Assembly (NCBI RefSeq): GCF_002434505.1
Contig: NZ_DJKE01000005.1
Coordinates: forward strand, 310,001 to 374,000
Direction: 5' to 3'
DNA from: Brevundimonas sp. UBA6550
GTDB taxonomy: Bacteria > Pseudomonadota > Alphaproteobacteria > Caulobacterales > Caulobacteraceae
Length of the DNA: 64,000 bases
Made by a program: the position numbers and the translations under genes. The notes beneath the pieces were generated by a model. It saw only the letters and a list, made by a program, of their open reading frames with translations. It was not told the origin of the DNA and searched no databases. Shown piece after piece: positions 6,549 to 15,409 of the stretch (within the stretch, counting starts at the first letter, position 1; every line of letters begins with the position of its first letter).

Positions 6549-7990
6549 CCGACCACCGTGATGCGAACCGCGCCGGCCGCGCCCGAACCGCCCGCGCCGC
6601 CCGCCGTCAGGCCCGCGCCGCCGCCGCCGCCCCCGGCCCCGAAACCGCCGCCTGGGCCGCCCGGCGACCCCGCGCCGCTGGCCGAGGCGTTTCCGCCCCC
6701 GCCGCCTCCTCCGACCAGGGACAGGGCCGGACCGGACGCCGCCCCCGCAGCCCCCGCAGCCCCGCCCGGCGCGCGCACAGTCGACCATCCGCCCGCCCCG
6801 CCGACGCCGCCCGCTCGTGCGCTGTCGGTCGCGCTCAGTCCCCCGCCGCCCGCGCCGCCGCCCGGACCGTCGGGGCACAGGCTCTCGCCCCCCGCCCCGC
6901 CAGACGCCGTGATCGAGGACGCCCCGCCCCCGTTGGCCGCGCGCAGACCCAAACCGCCGGAGCCGCCAGCCGCCCCGCCGCCCGCCCCGGTCGATCCGGC
7001 AAATCCGCCCGAGGCGCGCAGCAAAACGACGCCGTTGACCGCGATCCGGCTTTCACCGCCGGCTCCCGTCTGGCCGCCCGCGCCGACCGTGACCGACAGG
7101 GCGCCGTCCAGCTCCTCGACCGCCCAGCTGCCCTGGCTCAGACCGCCCGCGCCACCCCCGCCGCCGCCGAAGCGCGGGGTTCCGGCCGGGCCCGCCAGAC
7201 CGGCCCCGCCCGCCCCGCCGCCGCCGACGCAGACGGCCTCGATCCAGCGCGCCCAGGCCGGGGGCGAATAGTCGCCGTCGGCGGTCATCAGGATCGTCTC
7301 GCGCCGCACCGCGCCCTGGTCGAAGGCGACCCGGCCGGTGGCGCGGTCCACACGGAAGACGGAGCGCCAGACGCCCGCCTCGTCGCAGGTCTTCAGCCCC
7401 AGATCGTCGTCGCCCACCAGCCCCAGTTCGGCGCGGGCCGCGTATCCGCTCTGGAACAGCAGCGACAGCACATCCCCCGCCGCCTGTTTGTTGAACGTCA
7501 GCCGCAGGTCGCCGTCGCCGCCGTCCTCGACCTCTCGGGCTGTGAACAGGGCCGAATTCAGCTTGGCCGACAAAGGATTGGCCGCATCCGCCGTGGTCCC
7601 CAGCCCCAGCCGGGTCAGGCCCTGGGCCTGGCCCAGCCAGGCCCCCAGCGGCATCCAGCCCGTCTGGCCCCGAACCACCACCACCGCTTCATCCCGCACC
7701 ACGGCGATCAGGCCGATGGGCGTCGGCACCGCGGCCCAGCCGCCCGCCTCGAACCGCATCAGGCTGCCTTCGCCCCGCCCCGCCCAAGCCGCGCCCTGGG
7801 CATCGGCCGGCAGGATGTAGAGGTCGCCGTCTGCTGGGGCGCCCGGCTGGACCGTCGTCGTCCGGCTGACCGCGGCCGTCTGCAACAGGGCGTCCAGCCG
7901 CGTCAGGGCCGTGTTCAGGGTCACGTGTTTCTGCATCTGCCCCGCCGCCAGATAAGGCAGGGCCAGACGCGCGCTGAAGTCGTCGCTCAT
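6545..7990 (-). CDS. DUF2793 protein with Gly-rich tail-fibre-like C-terminus
   Basis: A 481-residue protein. The first about 120 residues match the DUF2793 pattern seen in phage and gene-transfer-agent tail regions (RLALPYLAAGQMQKHVTLN, GDLYILP, GLIAVVRD). The middle carries a binding-like segment. From about residue 235 the protein is dominated by Gly/Ala runs, like glycine-rich tail-fibre tips. The start ATG at 7990 follows a GGAG site. It heads the lysis cassette. The high GC and repetitive C-terminus make long antisense frames here, which I do not consider genes. Confidence 0.75.
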   Translation of the reverse strand: MSDDFSARLALPYLAAGQMQKHVTLNTALTRLDALLQTAAVSRTTTVQPGAPADGDLYILPADAQGAAWAGRGEGSLMRFEAGGWAAVPTPIGLIAVVRDEAVVVVRGQTGWMPLGAWLGQAQGLTRLGLGTTADAANPLSAKLNSALFTAREVEDGGDGDLRLTFNKQAAGDVLSLLFQSGYAARAELGLVGDDDLGLKTCDEAGVWRSVFRVDRATGRVAFDQGAVRRETILMTADGDYSPPAWARWIEAVCVGGGGAGGAGLAGPAGTPRFGGGGGGAGGLSQGSWAVEELDGALSVTVGAGGQTGAGGESRIAVNGVVLLRASGGFAGSTGAGGGAAGGSGGLGLRAANGGGASSITASGGAGGESLCPDGPGGGAGGGGLSATDSARAGGVGGAGGWSTVRAPGGAAGAAGAASGPALSLVGGGGGGGNASASGAGSPGGPGGGFGAGGGGGGAGLTAGGAGGSGAAGAVRITVVG

Positions 7991-8135
7991 CGAAATCTCC
8001 GTTGTCGTCGGAGATCAGTCTGCTTGCGTCGCGTCCTCAGGCCGGAAGATGGTCGCTGGCGCCCGACAAGCGACTGTTTTCAAGCGACTTCAGTTCGGCG
8101 GATAGGATGGAGCGCGACCCCCAGCCATCCTTTTT

Positions 8136-8597
8136 TCAGTCGTGCAGATAGACGATCCGCTTCAGGCCCTTTTCGCCCTGCACCTTGGCCTCGTGTCGGT
8201 CGTGGTCGCCGCTGGCTCGGGCGTTGGCCTCGCTATCCTCGACCCAGTGGGTGCTTTCGATATGTTTCTGCAACGCGCGCGCCGCCATCAGCTGGCCGGG
8301 AAAGAAGGTGTCCACCAGATCGCCGGCCAGCGGCACCGTTCCCGTCGCCGCGTCGAAGGCCATATAGGCCCCCATCCGCGCCAGGGTGGCCGGCGTCGCC
8401 TTGGCCCGCACCGCCTGCAGCATCAGCCAGCCGCCGGTGCCGACCGTATAGACCGTGCCCACCACCGGCACCCAGGTCAGCATCGCATCCAGCCCCATGC
8501 CGAACGGGCCGATGCCGATGACCCGGTCGGACAGCTTCTTGACGCCCTCGACATTGGACCAGATGTTTTCGATATCGCGGATTGACCGTGCGGCCAT
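8136..8597 (-). CDS. DUF4112 family membrane protein
   Basis: A 153-residue protein with the DUF4112 layout: an N-terminal helical region, a Gly-rich segment (IGIGPFGMGLDAMLTWVPVVG) and two membrane-prone stretches (about residues 30-60 and 78-100). The ATG at 8597 is preceded at optimal distance by GGAGG; the TTG at 8609 lies inside that ribosome site and is rejected. The C-terminal tail is charged and probably cytoplasmic. Function of the family is unknown. Confidence 0.8.
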   Translation of the reverse strand: MAARSIRDIENIWSNVEGVKKLSDRVIGIGPFGMGLDAMLTWVPVVGTVYTVGTGGWLMLQAVRAKATPATLARMGAYMAFDAATGTVPLAGDLVDTFFPGQLMAARALQKHIESTHWVEDSEANARASGDHDRHEAKVQGEKGLKRIVYLHD

Positions 8598-8666
8598 ATC
8601 GCCCTCCAAGCGTCGCCCTAACGCGGGACGACGCGTCCTTGTTCAATCCGAAAGGTCGGTGCGCCG

Positions 8667-9617
8667 ATGACCCTGTTCAAGTTGACGGCGAATGCACTGG
8701 CCGGCGTCGCCCTTGCGGGCCTGGCGGTATTCGGGATCGCGGCCTTGAGCGGCGTCGGCCATCGCTGGGTCGACATCCTGGCCCAGTTCACCGCCCCCGC
8801 CCTGCTGGCGGCCGTGGCGGCGACCGCCGTCTGTCTGTTGCTGCGCCTGTGGCCCGCCGCCGGCGTGGGCGCGGCGGCCTGTCTGGTGCTGATTATCGCG
8901 GTCTGGCCTCAGTGGACGCCGACGCGCGGGACGGCCGCGACGGACACGCCCATCGTGCGGCTGTATTCGGCCAATCTGTGGGTCTTCAACACCGACGTGG
9001 AGGCCATGCGACGCTCCATCGTCGCGGCCGACGCCGACATCCTGGTGCTGGTCGAGGTGGGCGAGGCCCCGGCGGACCGGCTGGACACGCTTCTGGCCGG
9101 CTATCCCCATCGCACCGCCGTGGGGCGGATGCGCGGGCCGGGCGACCATGCCCAGTCCATCGTCGCCTCGCGCTATCCGATCATCCAGCGCCTGCCCGAC
9201 CGGCCGGACGGCCTCAGCGCGGCCGGCGCCGTGGTGAAGACGCCCATCGGGCCGATCAACGTCTTCGCCGTGCATCTGACCCGGCCCTGGCCCTATCAGT
9301 ATCAGTGGGGCCAGATCACCCAGGTCATGGCCCTGACCGAGCGACGGCTGGCCGCGCCGGCCAATCCCGTCATCGCCGCCGGCGATTTCAACAGCGTCTC
9401 GACCGCGCGGATCGGCAAACAGATCCAGGCCGACATGAACCTGATCCCCGCGCCCGGCTGGCCCGGCACCTGGCCCAGCCAGGCCCCCGCCTTCGCCGGC
9501 ATCACCATCGATCAGGTCTATCGCTCGCCCGACCTGGCCCTGATCACGCGCCGCCTGGGCCAGCCGACCGGCTCGGACCACCGGCCGGTCATCACCGAGT
9601 TCACCCGCGCCCGCTAG
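8667..9617 (+). CDS. Endonuclease/exonuclease/phosphatase family membrane protein
   Basis: A 316-residue protein with three N-terminal membrane segments (residues 1-90) and then an EEP catalytic domain. Visible motifs are SANLW (Asn ligand), LVEVGE (catalytic Glu), AVHLTRP, AAGDFNSV (Asp/Asn) and GSDHRPV (catalytic Asp-His). Such membrane-anchored EEP proteins are common in Alphaproteobacteria; the substrate cannot be told. Its stop overlaps the converging CCA-adding enzyme gene by 17 bases. Confidence 0.85.
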   Translation: MTLFKLTANALAGVALAGLAVFGIAALSGVGHRWVDILAQFTAPALLAAVAATAVCLLLRLWPAAGVGAAACLVLIIAVWPQWTPTRGTAATDTPIVRLYSANLWVFNTDVEAMRRSIVAADADILVLVEVGEAPADRLDTLLAGYPHRTAVGRMRGPGDHAQSIVASRYPIIQRLPDRPDGLSAAGAVVKTPIGPINVFAVHLTRPWPYQYQWGQITQVMALTERRLAAPANPVIAAGDFNSVSTARIGKQIQADMNLIPAPGWPGTWPSQAPAFAGITIDQVYRSPDLALITRRLGQPTGSDHRPVITEFTRAR

Positions 9618-10803
9618 CCGCGGTCAACGCCTTCAGCCGCGCCTCGTGCCCGTCGGCGGGAAAGTCGTCGGCGATCCAGCCGTCCTCGAACGCCTTCAAC
9701 AGCCGCCCCGTCTCCGGTCCCGGCGTAACGCCCAGCCGCGCCAGGTCACGCCCGGTCACCGGCGGCTTCGGCGGCGTCCAGTCCGCCGCCAGCGCCCTCA
9801 AGGCCGCGCCGTCGCCGCCCCCCGCCGCTTCCGCCCGCGCCAGCCGATCCTGAAAGGCGCCGCGCCCCAGCCGATAGAGGGCTGCCCGCGCCTGGACCGC
9901 CCCCATGTCCGGCGCGACCACGGGACCGTCCGCCACCGCCGCCGTCAACCGATCCCGCTGCGCGTTCGACAGGCGCAACGCCCCCGCCACGCCCGCGACC
10001 GCCGCCGCCTCGGCCGGCAGCAGCGCCGACAGCCGCAGGACCGGATCGGGCGTCAGATCGCAGATGGCCTGAAACAGCGTCAGCGGCTGGACCTGCGGCA
10101 GCACCCGATCCAGCACCCCCGCCTCGGCCATCGCCTGCACCGCCGATCGCGGATCGGGTGCGGCCAGCAGCTTCAGCAGTTCCTTGGACACCCGCTCGGC
10201 CGACAGCCGATCCATGCCGGCCTTCAGCGCCGCGCAGGCCGCCAGCCCGGCGGCGTCGGGCGCACCCCGCCCGTACCAGGCGTAAAACCGGAAAAAGCGC
10301 AGGATACGCAGATAGTCCTCGCGGATGCGCGTCTGGGCCTCACCGACGAAGACGATCCGCCCCGCCGCCGCATCGGCCAGCCCTCCCCCGGTCGGATCGA
10401 ACACCTGGCCCGCCGCATCCGCATAAAGGGCGTTCAGGCGGAAATCGCGCCGCGCCGCATCCTGGGCCCAATCCTGGGTGAAGGCGACCACGGCGCGGCG
10501 ACCGTCGGTCTCCACATCCCGGCGCAGGGTGGTGATCTCATAGGGTCGGCGTTCCGAAACCCCCGTCACCGTGCCGTGCTCCACCCCGGTCGGCACGGCC
10601 TTCAGCCCGGCGGCCTTCAGCGCCGCCATCGTCTGGTCGGGCGTCAGTCGGGTGGCGATGTCGATGTCGTCCACGGGCTGGTCCAGCAGGCTGTTTCTGA
10701 CGCAGCCGCCGACGAACCGCGCGCAGCCGGTCCCGCCCGCCGTCTCCAGCGCCGTCATCACCGCGCGGGTCGCCGACGCCTCCAGCCACGGCTGGCCGCG
10801 CAT
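9601..10803 (-). CDS. cca: CCA tRNA nucleotidyltransferase
   Basis: A 400-residue class II nucleotidyltransferase that builds or repairs the 3' CCA of tRNAs. It has the GG-x-VR motif (FVGGCVRN), the DxD metal site (DDIDIAT) and the RRDF-x-LNALY motif (about residues 130-140). The ATG at 10803 starts 9 bases after the NUDIX stop codon and gives the usual short N-terminus; the longer frame extends into the NUDIX gene. It is the last gene of a DUF1285-NUDIX-cca operon. Confidence 0.92.
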   Translation of the reverse strand: MRGQPWLEASATRAVMTALETAGGTGCARFVGGCVRNSLLDQPVDDIDIATRLTPDQTMAALKAAGLKAVPTGVEHGTVTGVSERRPYEITTLRRDVETDGRRAVVAFTQDWAQDAARRDFRLNALYADAAGQVFDPTGGGLADAAAGRIVFVGEAQTRIREDYLRILRFFRFYAWYGRGAPDAAGLAACAALKAGMDRLSAERVSKELLKLLAAPDPRSAVQAMAEAGVLDRVLPQVQPLTLFQAICDLTPDPVLRLSALLPAEAAAVAGVAGALRLSNAQRDRLTAAVADGPVVAPDMGAVQARAALYRLGRGAFQDRLARAEAAGGGDGAALRALAADWTPPKPPVTGRDLARLGVTPGPETGRLLKAFEDGWIADDFPADGHEARLKALTAASGRG

Positions 10804-10811
10804 CGACACGC

Positions 10812-11474
10812 TCACGCCGCGTCCTCGTCGGCGGCGGCGACCGGATGGGTCTCGTCGCCGTACAGCCGCGCGTGCAGACCTTTCAGAATGCCCGCCGTCA
10901 CGCCCCAGATGTAGCGTTCGCCCCATGGCATGGCCCAGAACCAGCGCCGCAGCCCCTCGTCCAGATCATAGAAGTCGCGCCGGTGGTTGGCCGCATCCAT
11001 CAGGAAATCCCACGGCGTCTCGAACACCTCCGCCACCTCGTCCGGCGACGGCGTGACGGCCGGGGCCGCGTCCAGCCAGCCGATCACCGGCGTCACCAGA
11101 AATCCGGTGCCGGTCTCGTAGGCGTCGGACAGCCCCAGCACCTGAACGGCGGAGGGCTTCAAGGCCACCTCCTCGTCCGCCTCGCGCAGGGCCGCCTGAA
11201 CCGCGTTTTCGCCAGGGTCCAGCCGCCCGCCGGGAAAGGCGATCTGGCCCGTGTGCCGCGCCAGGGTGTCCGCCCGGCGCGTCAGAAGCACCGTCGCCCC
11301 CTCGGGCCGCGCGACCACGGGGATCAGCACCGCCGCCGGCCGCAGCTCCCCCGCCGCCCGCGCGCTGCCGGGGTTCAGGTCATAGTCGGATCGGTCGGGC
11401 TTCACCCCCGGCCGCCAGCTGTCGACCGGCGCCAGCCTCTGGCTCAGACGCGCCTTCAGCGTATCCAGGCTCAT
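10812..11474 (-). CDS. NUDIX hydrolase, CoA pyrophosphatase (NudL) type
   Basis: A 220-residue protein with a NUDIX box (GGRLDPGE...READEEV) immediately preceded by the NudL-type signature LLTRRADTLARHTGQ. NudL-family enzymes split CoA and related compounds. The last position of the classic box has Val for Gly. The ATG at 11474 overlaps the DUF1285 stop (ATGA), implying translational coupling. Confidence 0.88.
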   Translation of the reverse strand: MSLDTLKARLSQRLAPVDSWRPGVKPDRSDYDLNPGSARAAGELRPAAVLIPVVARPEGATVLLTRRADTLARHTGQIAFPGGRLDPGENAVQAALREADEEVALKPSAVQVLGLSDAYETGTGFLVTPVIGWLDAAPAVTPSPDEVAEVFETPWDFLMDAANHRRDFYDLDEGLRRWFWAMPWGERYIWGVTAGILKGLHARLYGDETHPVAAADEDAA

Positions 11475-12022
11475 GCCACGGCTCCCAGCGAAAAGGCCTG
11501 ACCGCCCGAGCGCACGATCAGCCGCCCGTCCACCTCCTCGGCCAGTTCCACCAGTTCGTAGAAGACCGGCCGCGCGATCCGCGCCCACAGATCGCGGCGC
11601 ACATGGATGCGGGGCGCCGGCTCGCCCGTCACCGGATCGGTCTCGACCACGATGGCGTCGTCGGGACCGGCCCGCACCTCGTCGCCGACATCGGTCGTGA
11701 AAATCAGGTCGTCGCCTTCGCGCCCCAGCGCCACGGCGCGGAACGGCAAGTCCTCGACCCGGATCTTCATCTTCTCGACCGGCGTGACCAGGTGATAGCC
11801 GTCGGGGTCCTTGCGCAGGACGGTGGAAAACAGCCGCACCAGCTCCTTGCGGCCGATGGGCGATCCCTCGTGCATCCACACGCCGTCGCGCCGGATGACG
11901 ATGTCGATCTCGCCGCAATGCCGGGGGTTCCACAGATGAACCGGCGGGACGCCGCGTCCCGGAGCCTGTTTCGCCGCTTGCGCCAGGGCGTTCAGCCCGG
12001 TCTTTGATGCCTCGTCCGCCAT
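11471..12022 (-). CDS. DUF1285 family protein
   Basis: A 183-residue protein of the DUF1285 family. Conserved features include the segments HCGEIDIVIRRDGVW and GSPIGRKELVRLFSTVLR (about residues 35-70) and IHVRRDLWARIARPVFYEL near residue 140. Function unknown. First gene of the operon with the NUDIX hydrolase and cca; start at the ATG 12022 rather than the TTG two codons upstream. Confidence 0.85.
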   Translation of the reverse strand: MADEASKTGLNALAQAAKQAPGRGVPPVHLWNPRHCGEIDIVIRRDGVWMHEGSPIGRKELVRLFSTVLRKDPDGYHLVTPVEKMKIRVEDLPFRAVALGREGDDLIFTTDVGDEVRAGPDDAIVVETDPVTGEPAPRIHVRRDLWARIARPVFYELVELAEEVDGRLIVRSGGQAFSLGAVA

Positions 12023-12092
12023 TCGCAAGACTTAGGCGCGCCGGATCGGTTCGTCACCTGTCCAGCGCGCCAGCGGTCCTTTAGGTCACGGA

Positions 12093-12866
12093 TCAGAACT
12101 TGCGGCCAAAGCCCACGGACACGACCCAGGGGTCCAGGTTCACGTCGCTTTTCAGCGCGCCGTCGTTGATGTCGGCGTCGGTGTTGAACCAGACCTTCTT
12201 GACGTCGACGTTCAGGCTCCACGGCCCTTTGACGCCGATGTCGGCGCCTGCCTGCAGGGCGTAGCCGAAGCCGTCGTCCAGCTTGACCTTGAAGTTGTTC
12301 TTATCCTTGCCGTCGAAGAAGACCATGTAGTTCACGCCGGCCCCGACATAGGGGCTGAATCGGCCTTCGGTCAGCGGGCGGTATTGCAGCGTCACCACCG
12401 GCGGCAGGACCCAGGTTTCGTGAACCGCGACGTCCGTCACGCCGCCCTGGGCGCGAATCTCATGCTGGGTGGCGCCCAGAATGGCCTCGATGGCCAGATG
12501 ATCGGTCAGGAAATAGGTGAAGCCCAGCGTCGGCATGACGCTGTCGCCCACATCGACGTGCAGGCCGCTGTCGGCGCCGGCGGCGGTGGTGATGGCGTCG
12601 TCGGCCTGAGAGAAGACATCGGTCACGCGACCGTTGACGATCCAGTCGCCGGCGCGCGGCGTGCTCCAGGCGTCCGCGCTCGACCCGGCGGCGCTCTGGG
12701 CCAGGACCGGCGTGCCGACGGCGGCCGCGGCGACGGCGGCCAGGAGGGCGAATCTGTAGGTTTTCGCTTCGGTTATCCCCGACGTCCAGGCCGCCTGATG
12801 CGGCCGCTCTTCGGCGTCAGGGGCGTGATGCGCGCGGTCGGCGGGGCGCGCCTTGATCCAGCGCAA
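12093..12866 (-). CDS. OmpW-family outer membrane protein (start uncertain)
   Basis: An eight-stranded OmpW-type barrel: GDWIVNGRVTDVF, LGFTYFLTDHLAIEAILGAT, VTLQYRP, FSPYVGAGVNY, a lysine-rich hinge, and the C-terminal Phe (VSVGFGRKF) required for barrel insertion. A clear signal sequence begins KTYRFALLAAVAAAA and ends VLAQ. However, no ATG, GTG or TTG stands directly before it. The only in-frame start is a TTG at 12866, about 35 residues upstream. Either that TTG is used, or the original start codon has been lost. Confidence 0.75.
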   Translation of the reverse strand: MRWIKARPADRAHHAPDAEERPHQAAWTSGITEAKTYRFALLAAVAAAAVGTPVLAQSAAGSSADAWSTPRAGDWIVNGRVTDVFSQADDAITTAAGADSGLHVDVGDSVMPTLGFTYFLTDHLAIEAILGATQHEIRAQGGVTDVAVHETWVLPPVVTLQYRPLTEGRFSPYVGAGVNYMVFFDGKDKNNFKVKLDDGFGYALQAGADIGVKGPWSLNVDVKKVWFNTDADINDGALKSDVNLDPWVVSVGFGRKF

Positions 12867-12872
12867 AAAGCC

Positions 12873-13376
12873 CTATCGCGCGATGGCGACGACGCCGGAT
12901 ACGGTCGGGACGCCTGTCGCCAGCCACAGGATGCGTCGACGATCCACCGGCCCAGGCAGCACCACCTCCGGCGCGGGAATGAAGCCGAACCGCTCGAAAT
13001 AGGCCCGGTCCCCCACCAGCAGCACCCCGCCCACCTGCCCGGCCAAGGTCCGCGCATGATCCAGACAGGCCGCGACCAGTTCGGCGCCCAGACCGTCGCT
13101 GCGGCGCCCAGCGTCCACCGCGATCGGCCCAAGGAACAGGGCCGGCGTCGGCCCGACCGTGACGGGCCACAGGCGCACCGAGCCGATCACCCGCCCCTCA
13201 TGATGGGCCACGAAGCCGGCGGACGGCGTGGAGCCTTCGCGCAGACGCTCGGCCGTCTTGGCGAACCGCCCTGGCCCGAAGGCGGCCATGACCAGCCCCT
13301 CCACGCCTTCGGCGTCGGCCGGGGTTTCGGCTTGGATACGGTTGACGGCCGGGGGCGTGGCGAGGGCGTGCGACAT
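12873..13376 (-). CDS. GNAT family N-acetyltransferase
   Basis: A 167-residue acetyltransferase with the acetyl-CoA loop region GRRSDGLGAELVAACLDHAR (Q/R-x-x-G-x-G/A-like) and the C-terminal YFERFGF motif typical of GNAT proteins of the YhbS type. ATG at 13376 chosen over an in-frame GTG four codons upstream. Substrate unknown. It ends just before the OmpW-type frame. Confidence 0.85.
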   Translation of the reverse strand: MSHALATPPAVNRIQAETPADAEGVEGLVMAAFGPGRFAKTAERLREGSTPSAGFVAHHEGRVIGSVRLWPVTVGPTPALFLGPIAVDAGRRSDGLGAELVAACLDHARTLAGQVGGVLLVGDRAYFERFGFIPAPEVVLPGPVDRRRILWLATGVPTVSGVVAIAR

Positions 13377-13432
13377 TGGCGCGCGCACCTAGAAGCAAAG
13401 CTGCGCCAAATCAAGGCGCAGTCTTGTGACGG

Positions 13433-14206
13433 TCAGCCGACCTTGGAGAAGTCCGGCGCCCGCTTCTGGGTGAAGGCCATGAAGGCCTCCATCGCCTCGG
13501 GGCTCTTCATCTGCGACACGAAGGCTTCGCCCTCGCGCTGCATCAGGCCCCACAGCGCCTCGGCGTCGCGCATCAGCCGCTTGGTCTTGCGGATGGAGTT
13601 GGGCGCCCTTGCGGCGACCTGCGCGGCCAGGGCCGCCGCCGTCGCATCGACCTGATCGGCCGGAACCGCCCGATTGGCCATGCCCCAGGCCAGGGCCGTG
13701 CGCCCGTCCACAGCCTCTCCGAACGCCAACATCTCGAAGGCGCGCTGATGGCCGATCACCGCCGGCAGCAACAGGCTGGACGCCGCCTCGGGCGCGATGG
13801 CCAGATTGACGAAGGGCACGGACAACAGGGCGTCCTCGGCCAGGACCACCAGATCGCAGTTCAGCAGCATGGTCATGCCCACGCCCACGGCCCGGCCCCT
13901 GGCGGCGGCCACGGCCGGCTTGTCCAGATCGGCCAGCGACTTCAGGAACCGGAACACCGGCAGGTCGGACGGCGTCTGGGTTTGCGAGCCCAGGCTGATG
14001 AAATCCTGAATATCGTTCCCGGCGCAGAAACTGTCGCCTTCCGCCCGGAACAGCAGCACCCGCACCGCATCGTCGGTCCGGGCCCGTTCGGCAGCCTCGG
14101 CCAGGCCCGTGTACATGGCCTGGGTCAGGGCGTTCTTCTTGTCGGGTCGGTTCAGCGTCACGGTCAGGACGCCATCGGCCAGTTCTGTGCGGATATGTTC
14201 GCTCAC
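13433..14206 (-). CDS. Enoyl-CoA hydratase/isomerase family protein
   Basis: A 257-residue crotonase-fold protein: LNRPDKKNALT at the start, the oxyanion loop CAGNDIQDF, and the second oxyanion region GRAVGVGMTMLLNCDLV. It probably acts in fatty-acid or related acyl-CoA breakdown. The GTG at 14206 overlaps the stop of the upstream MBL gene, so the two are co-translated. Confidence 0.88.
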   Translation of the reverse strand: MSEHIRTELADGVLTVTLNRPDKKNALTQAMYTGLAEAAERARTDDAVRVLLFRAEGDSFCAGNDIQDFISLGSQTQTPSDLPVFRFLKSLADLDKPAVAAARGRAVGVGMTMLLNCDLVVLAEDALLSVPFVNLAIAPEAASSLLLPAVIGHQRAFEMLAFGEAVDGRTALAWGMANRAVPADQVDATAAALAAQVAARAPNSIRKTKRLMRDAEALWGLMQREGEAFVSQMKSPEAMEAFMAFTQKRAPDFSKVG

Positions 14207-15285
14207 GTCGTTTCCTCGTCCTGTTCGACGGCGGTCCACCAGTCGACGCCGTTCTCGTCGCGCGTCCGTCGGGCGCGGCCGCGCTTTTCCAGATAGTTCA
14301 GATGCGCCTGGGCCTCGCCGGTCGCCATGCCCAGAACACCGTCTCCGACCGCCCGACCGAACACGGCCGGGAAACCGTCGATCACCCTAGACGGTTGACG
14401 CAACGTCCGCTCAAGCCGTTTCAGCGCCGTCTCGTGCCCGCGCTTCAGCGCGTCCAGCCGCAGATGAACGCCATAAAAGGGCTCGCCGTGCGCCGGCAGG
14501 ATCAGCCCGCCCTCGGGCGTCAACCCACGCAGCCTGTCCAGCGACGCCATCCAGTCGCCCAGCGGGTCCGCCATCGGTTCGGTCGGCCAGACGGAAACGT
14601 TCGACGATATGCGCGGCAGGATCTGATCCCCGGCCAGGAAGACGTCGTCCGGCCGCCGCCACAGGCAGACATGTTCGGGACTGTGGCCCGAGCCGATCAC
14701 CACGGTCCAGTCGTCGTCGCCGATCCTGACCGTATCGCCCTCGGACAGCCGATGATAACTGCGCGGCATCGGCGCGACGCCCTTGGCGAACCCGCCATAG
14801 TCCGCCCGCCATTTTTCGATCTGATCTTCCGTCCAGCCGGCGGCGCGGAAGAACCGCGCGCCGTCCTCGGGCGCATCGCCGGCCTGCTCGGTCATCAGCA
14901 TCCGGGCCGTCACATATTCCAGCTGCGACATCCACAGCAGCGCGCCCGACCGCTCGCACAGCCAGCCGGCCAGACCGATATGGTCGGGGTGCATATGGGT
15001 GCAGATCAGCCGCGTGATCGGCCGTCCCTCCAGCGGCCCCGCCAGCGCCGCCTCCCACGCCGTGATGGCGTCGGGCGTCCGCAGGCCCGTGTCGATCACC
15101 ACCCAGCCCTCGCCGTCCCGCAGCGCATAGACGTTCACATGATCCAGTTGAAACGGCAGGGCGAACCGCAGCCACAGCACGCCGCGCGCGACCTCCACCG
15201 CCTCTCCCGGCGCGGGCGCGCCGTCGAACGGATAGGTCAGCCCCCGCGCATCTCTCGCCACAGTCGCAGCCCCATCGTCCGCCAA
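14203..15285 (-). CDS. MBL-fold metallohydrolase
   Basis: A 360-residue metallo-beta-lactamase-fold protein with the metal motif THMHPDHIGLAG and downstream ligands GSGHSPEH and LPAHGEP. A C-terminal winged-helix-like tail (about residues 300-345) is common in the LACTB2/RNase-Z-like thioesterase-type group. It starts at a TTG (15285) with AGGAG at the right spacing. Pairing with an enoyl-CoA hydratase suggests acyl-thioester metabolism (inference). Confidence 0.85.
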   Translation of the reverse strand: MADDGAATVARDARGLTYPFDGAPAPGEAVEVARGVLWLRFALPFQLDHVNVYALRDGEGWVVIDTGLRTPDAITAWEAALAGPLEGRPITRLICTHMHPDHIGLAGWLCERSGALLWMSQLEYVTARMLMTEQAGDAPEDGARFFRAAGWTEDQIEKWRADYGGFAKGVAPMPRSYHRLSEGDTVRIGDDDWTVVIGSGHSPEHVCLWRRPDDVFLAGDQILPRISSNVSVWPTEPMADPLGDWMASLDRLRGLTPEGGLILPAHGEPFYGVHLRLDALKRGHETALKRLERTLRQPSRVIDGFPAVFGRAVGDGVLGMATGEAQAHLNYLEKRGRARRTRDENGVDWWTAVEQDEETT

Positions 15286-15409
15286 GTCCGTCTCCTATCG
15301 CAACGCGCCGAGTTGTAGTCTGGCGCGGCCGGTCGCGTCCACCCGCCTTGACCCGGACCCAATAGCCGGTCACGAAGTCTGCCAGTTTTCAGAACTCAGG
15401 TGTTTCCCG

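Noticed and set aside
5015..7271. Plus-strand frames 5015-6214 and 6531-7271 (Pro-rich) opposite the lysis cassette.
   Set aside because: The Pro-rich frame is the complement of Gly-rich codons in the DUF2793 gene; the other is Arg/Gly-rich. Neither has a ribosome site or domain.
5126..7990. A full prophage at the lysis cassette.
   Set aside because: No integrase, repressor, terminase, capsid or attachment-like direct repeats in the flanks; only lysis and one tail-type gene are present.
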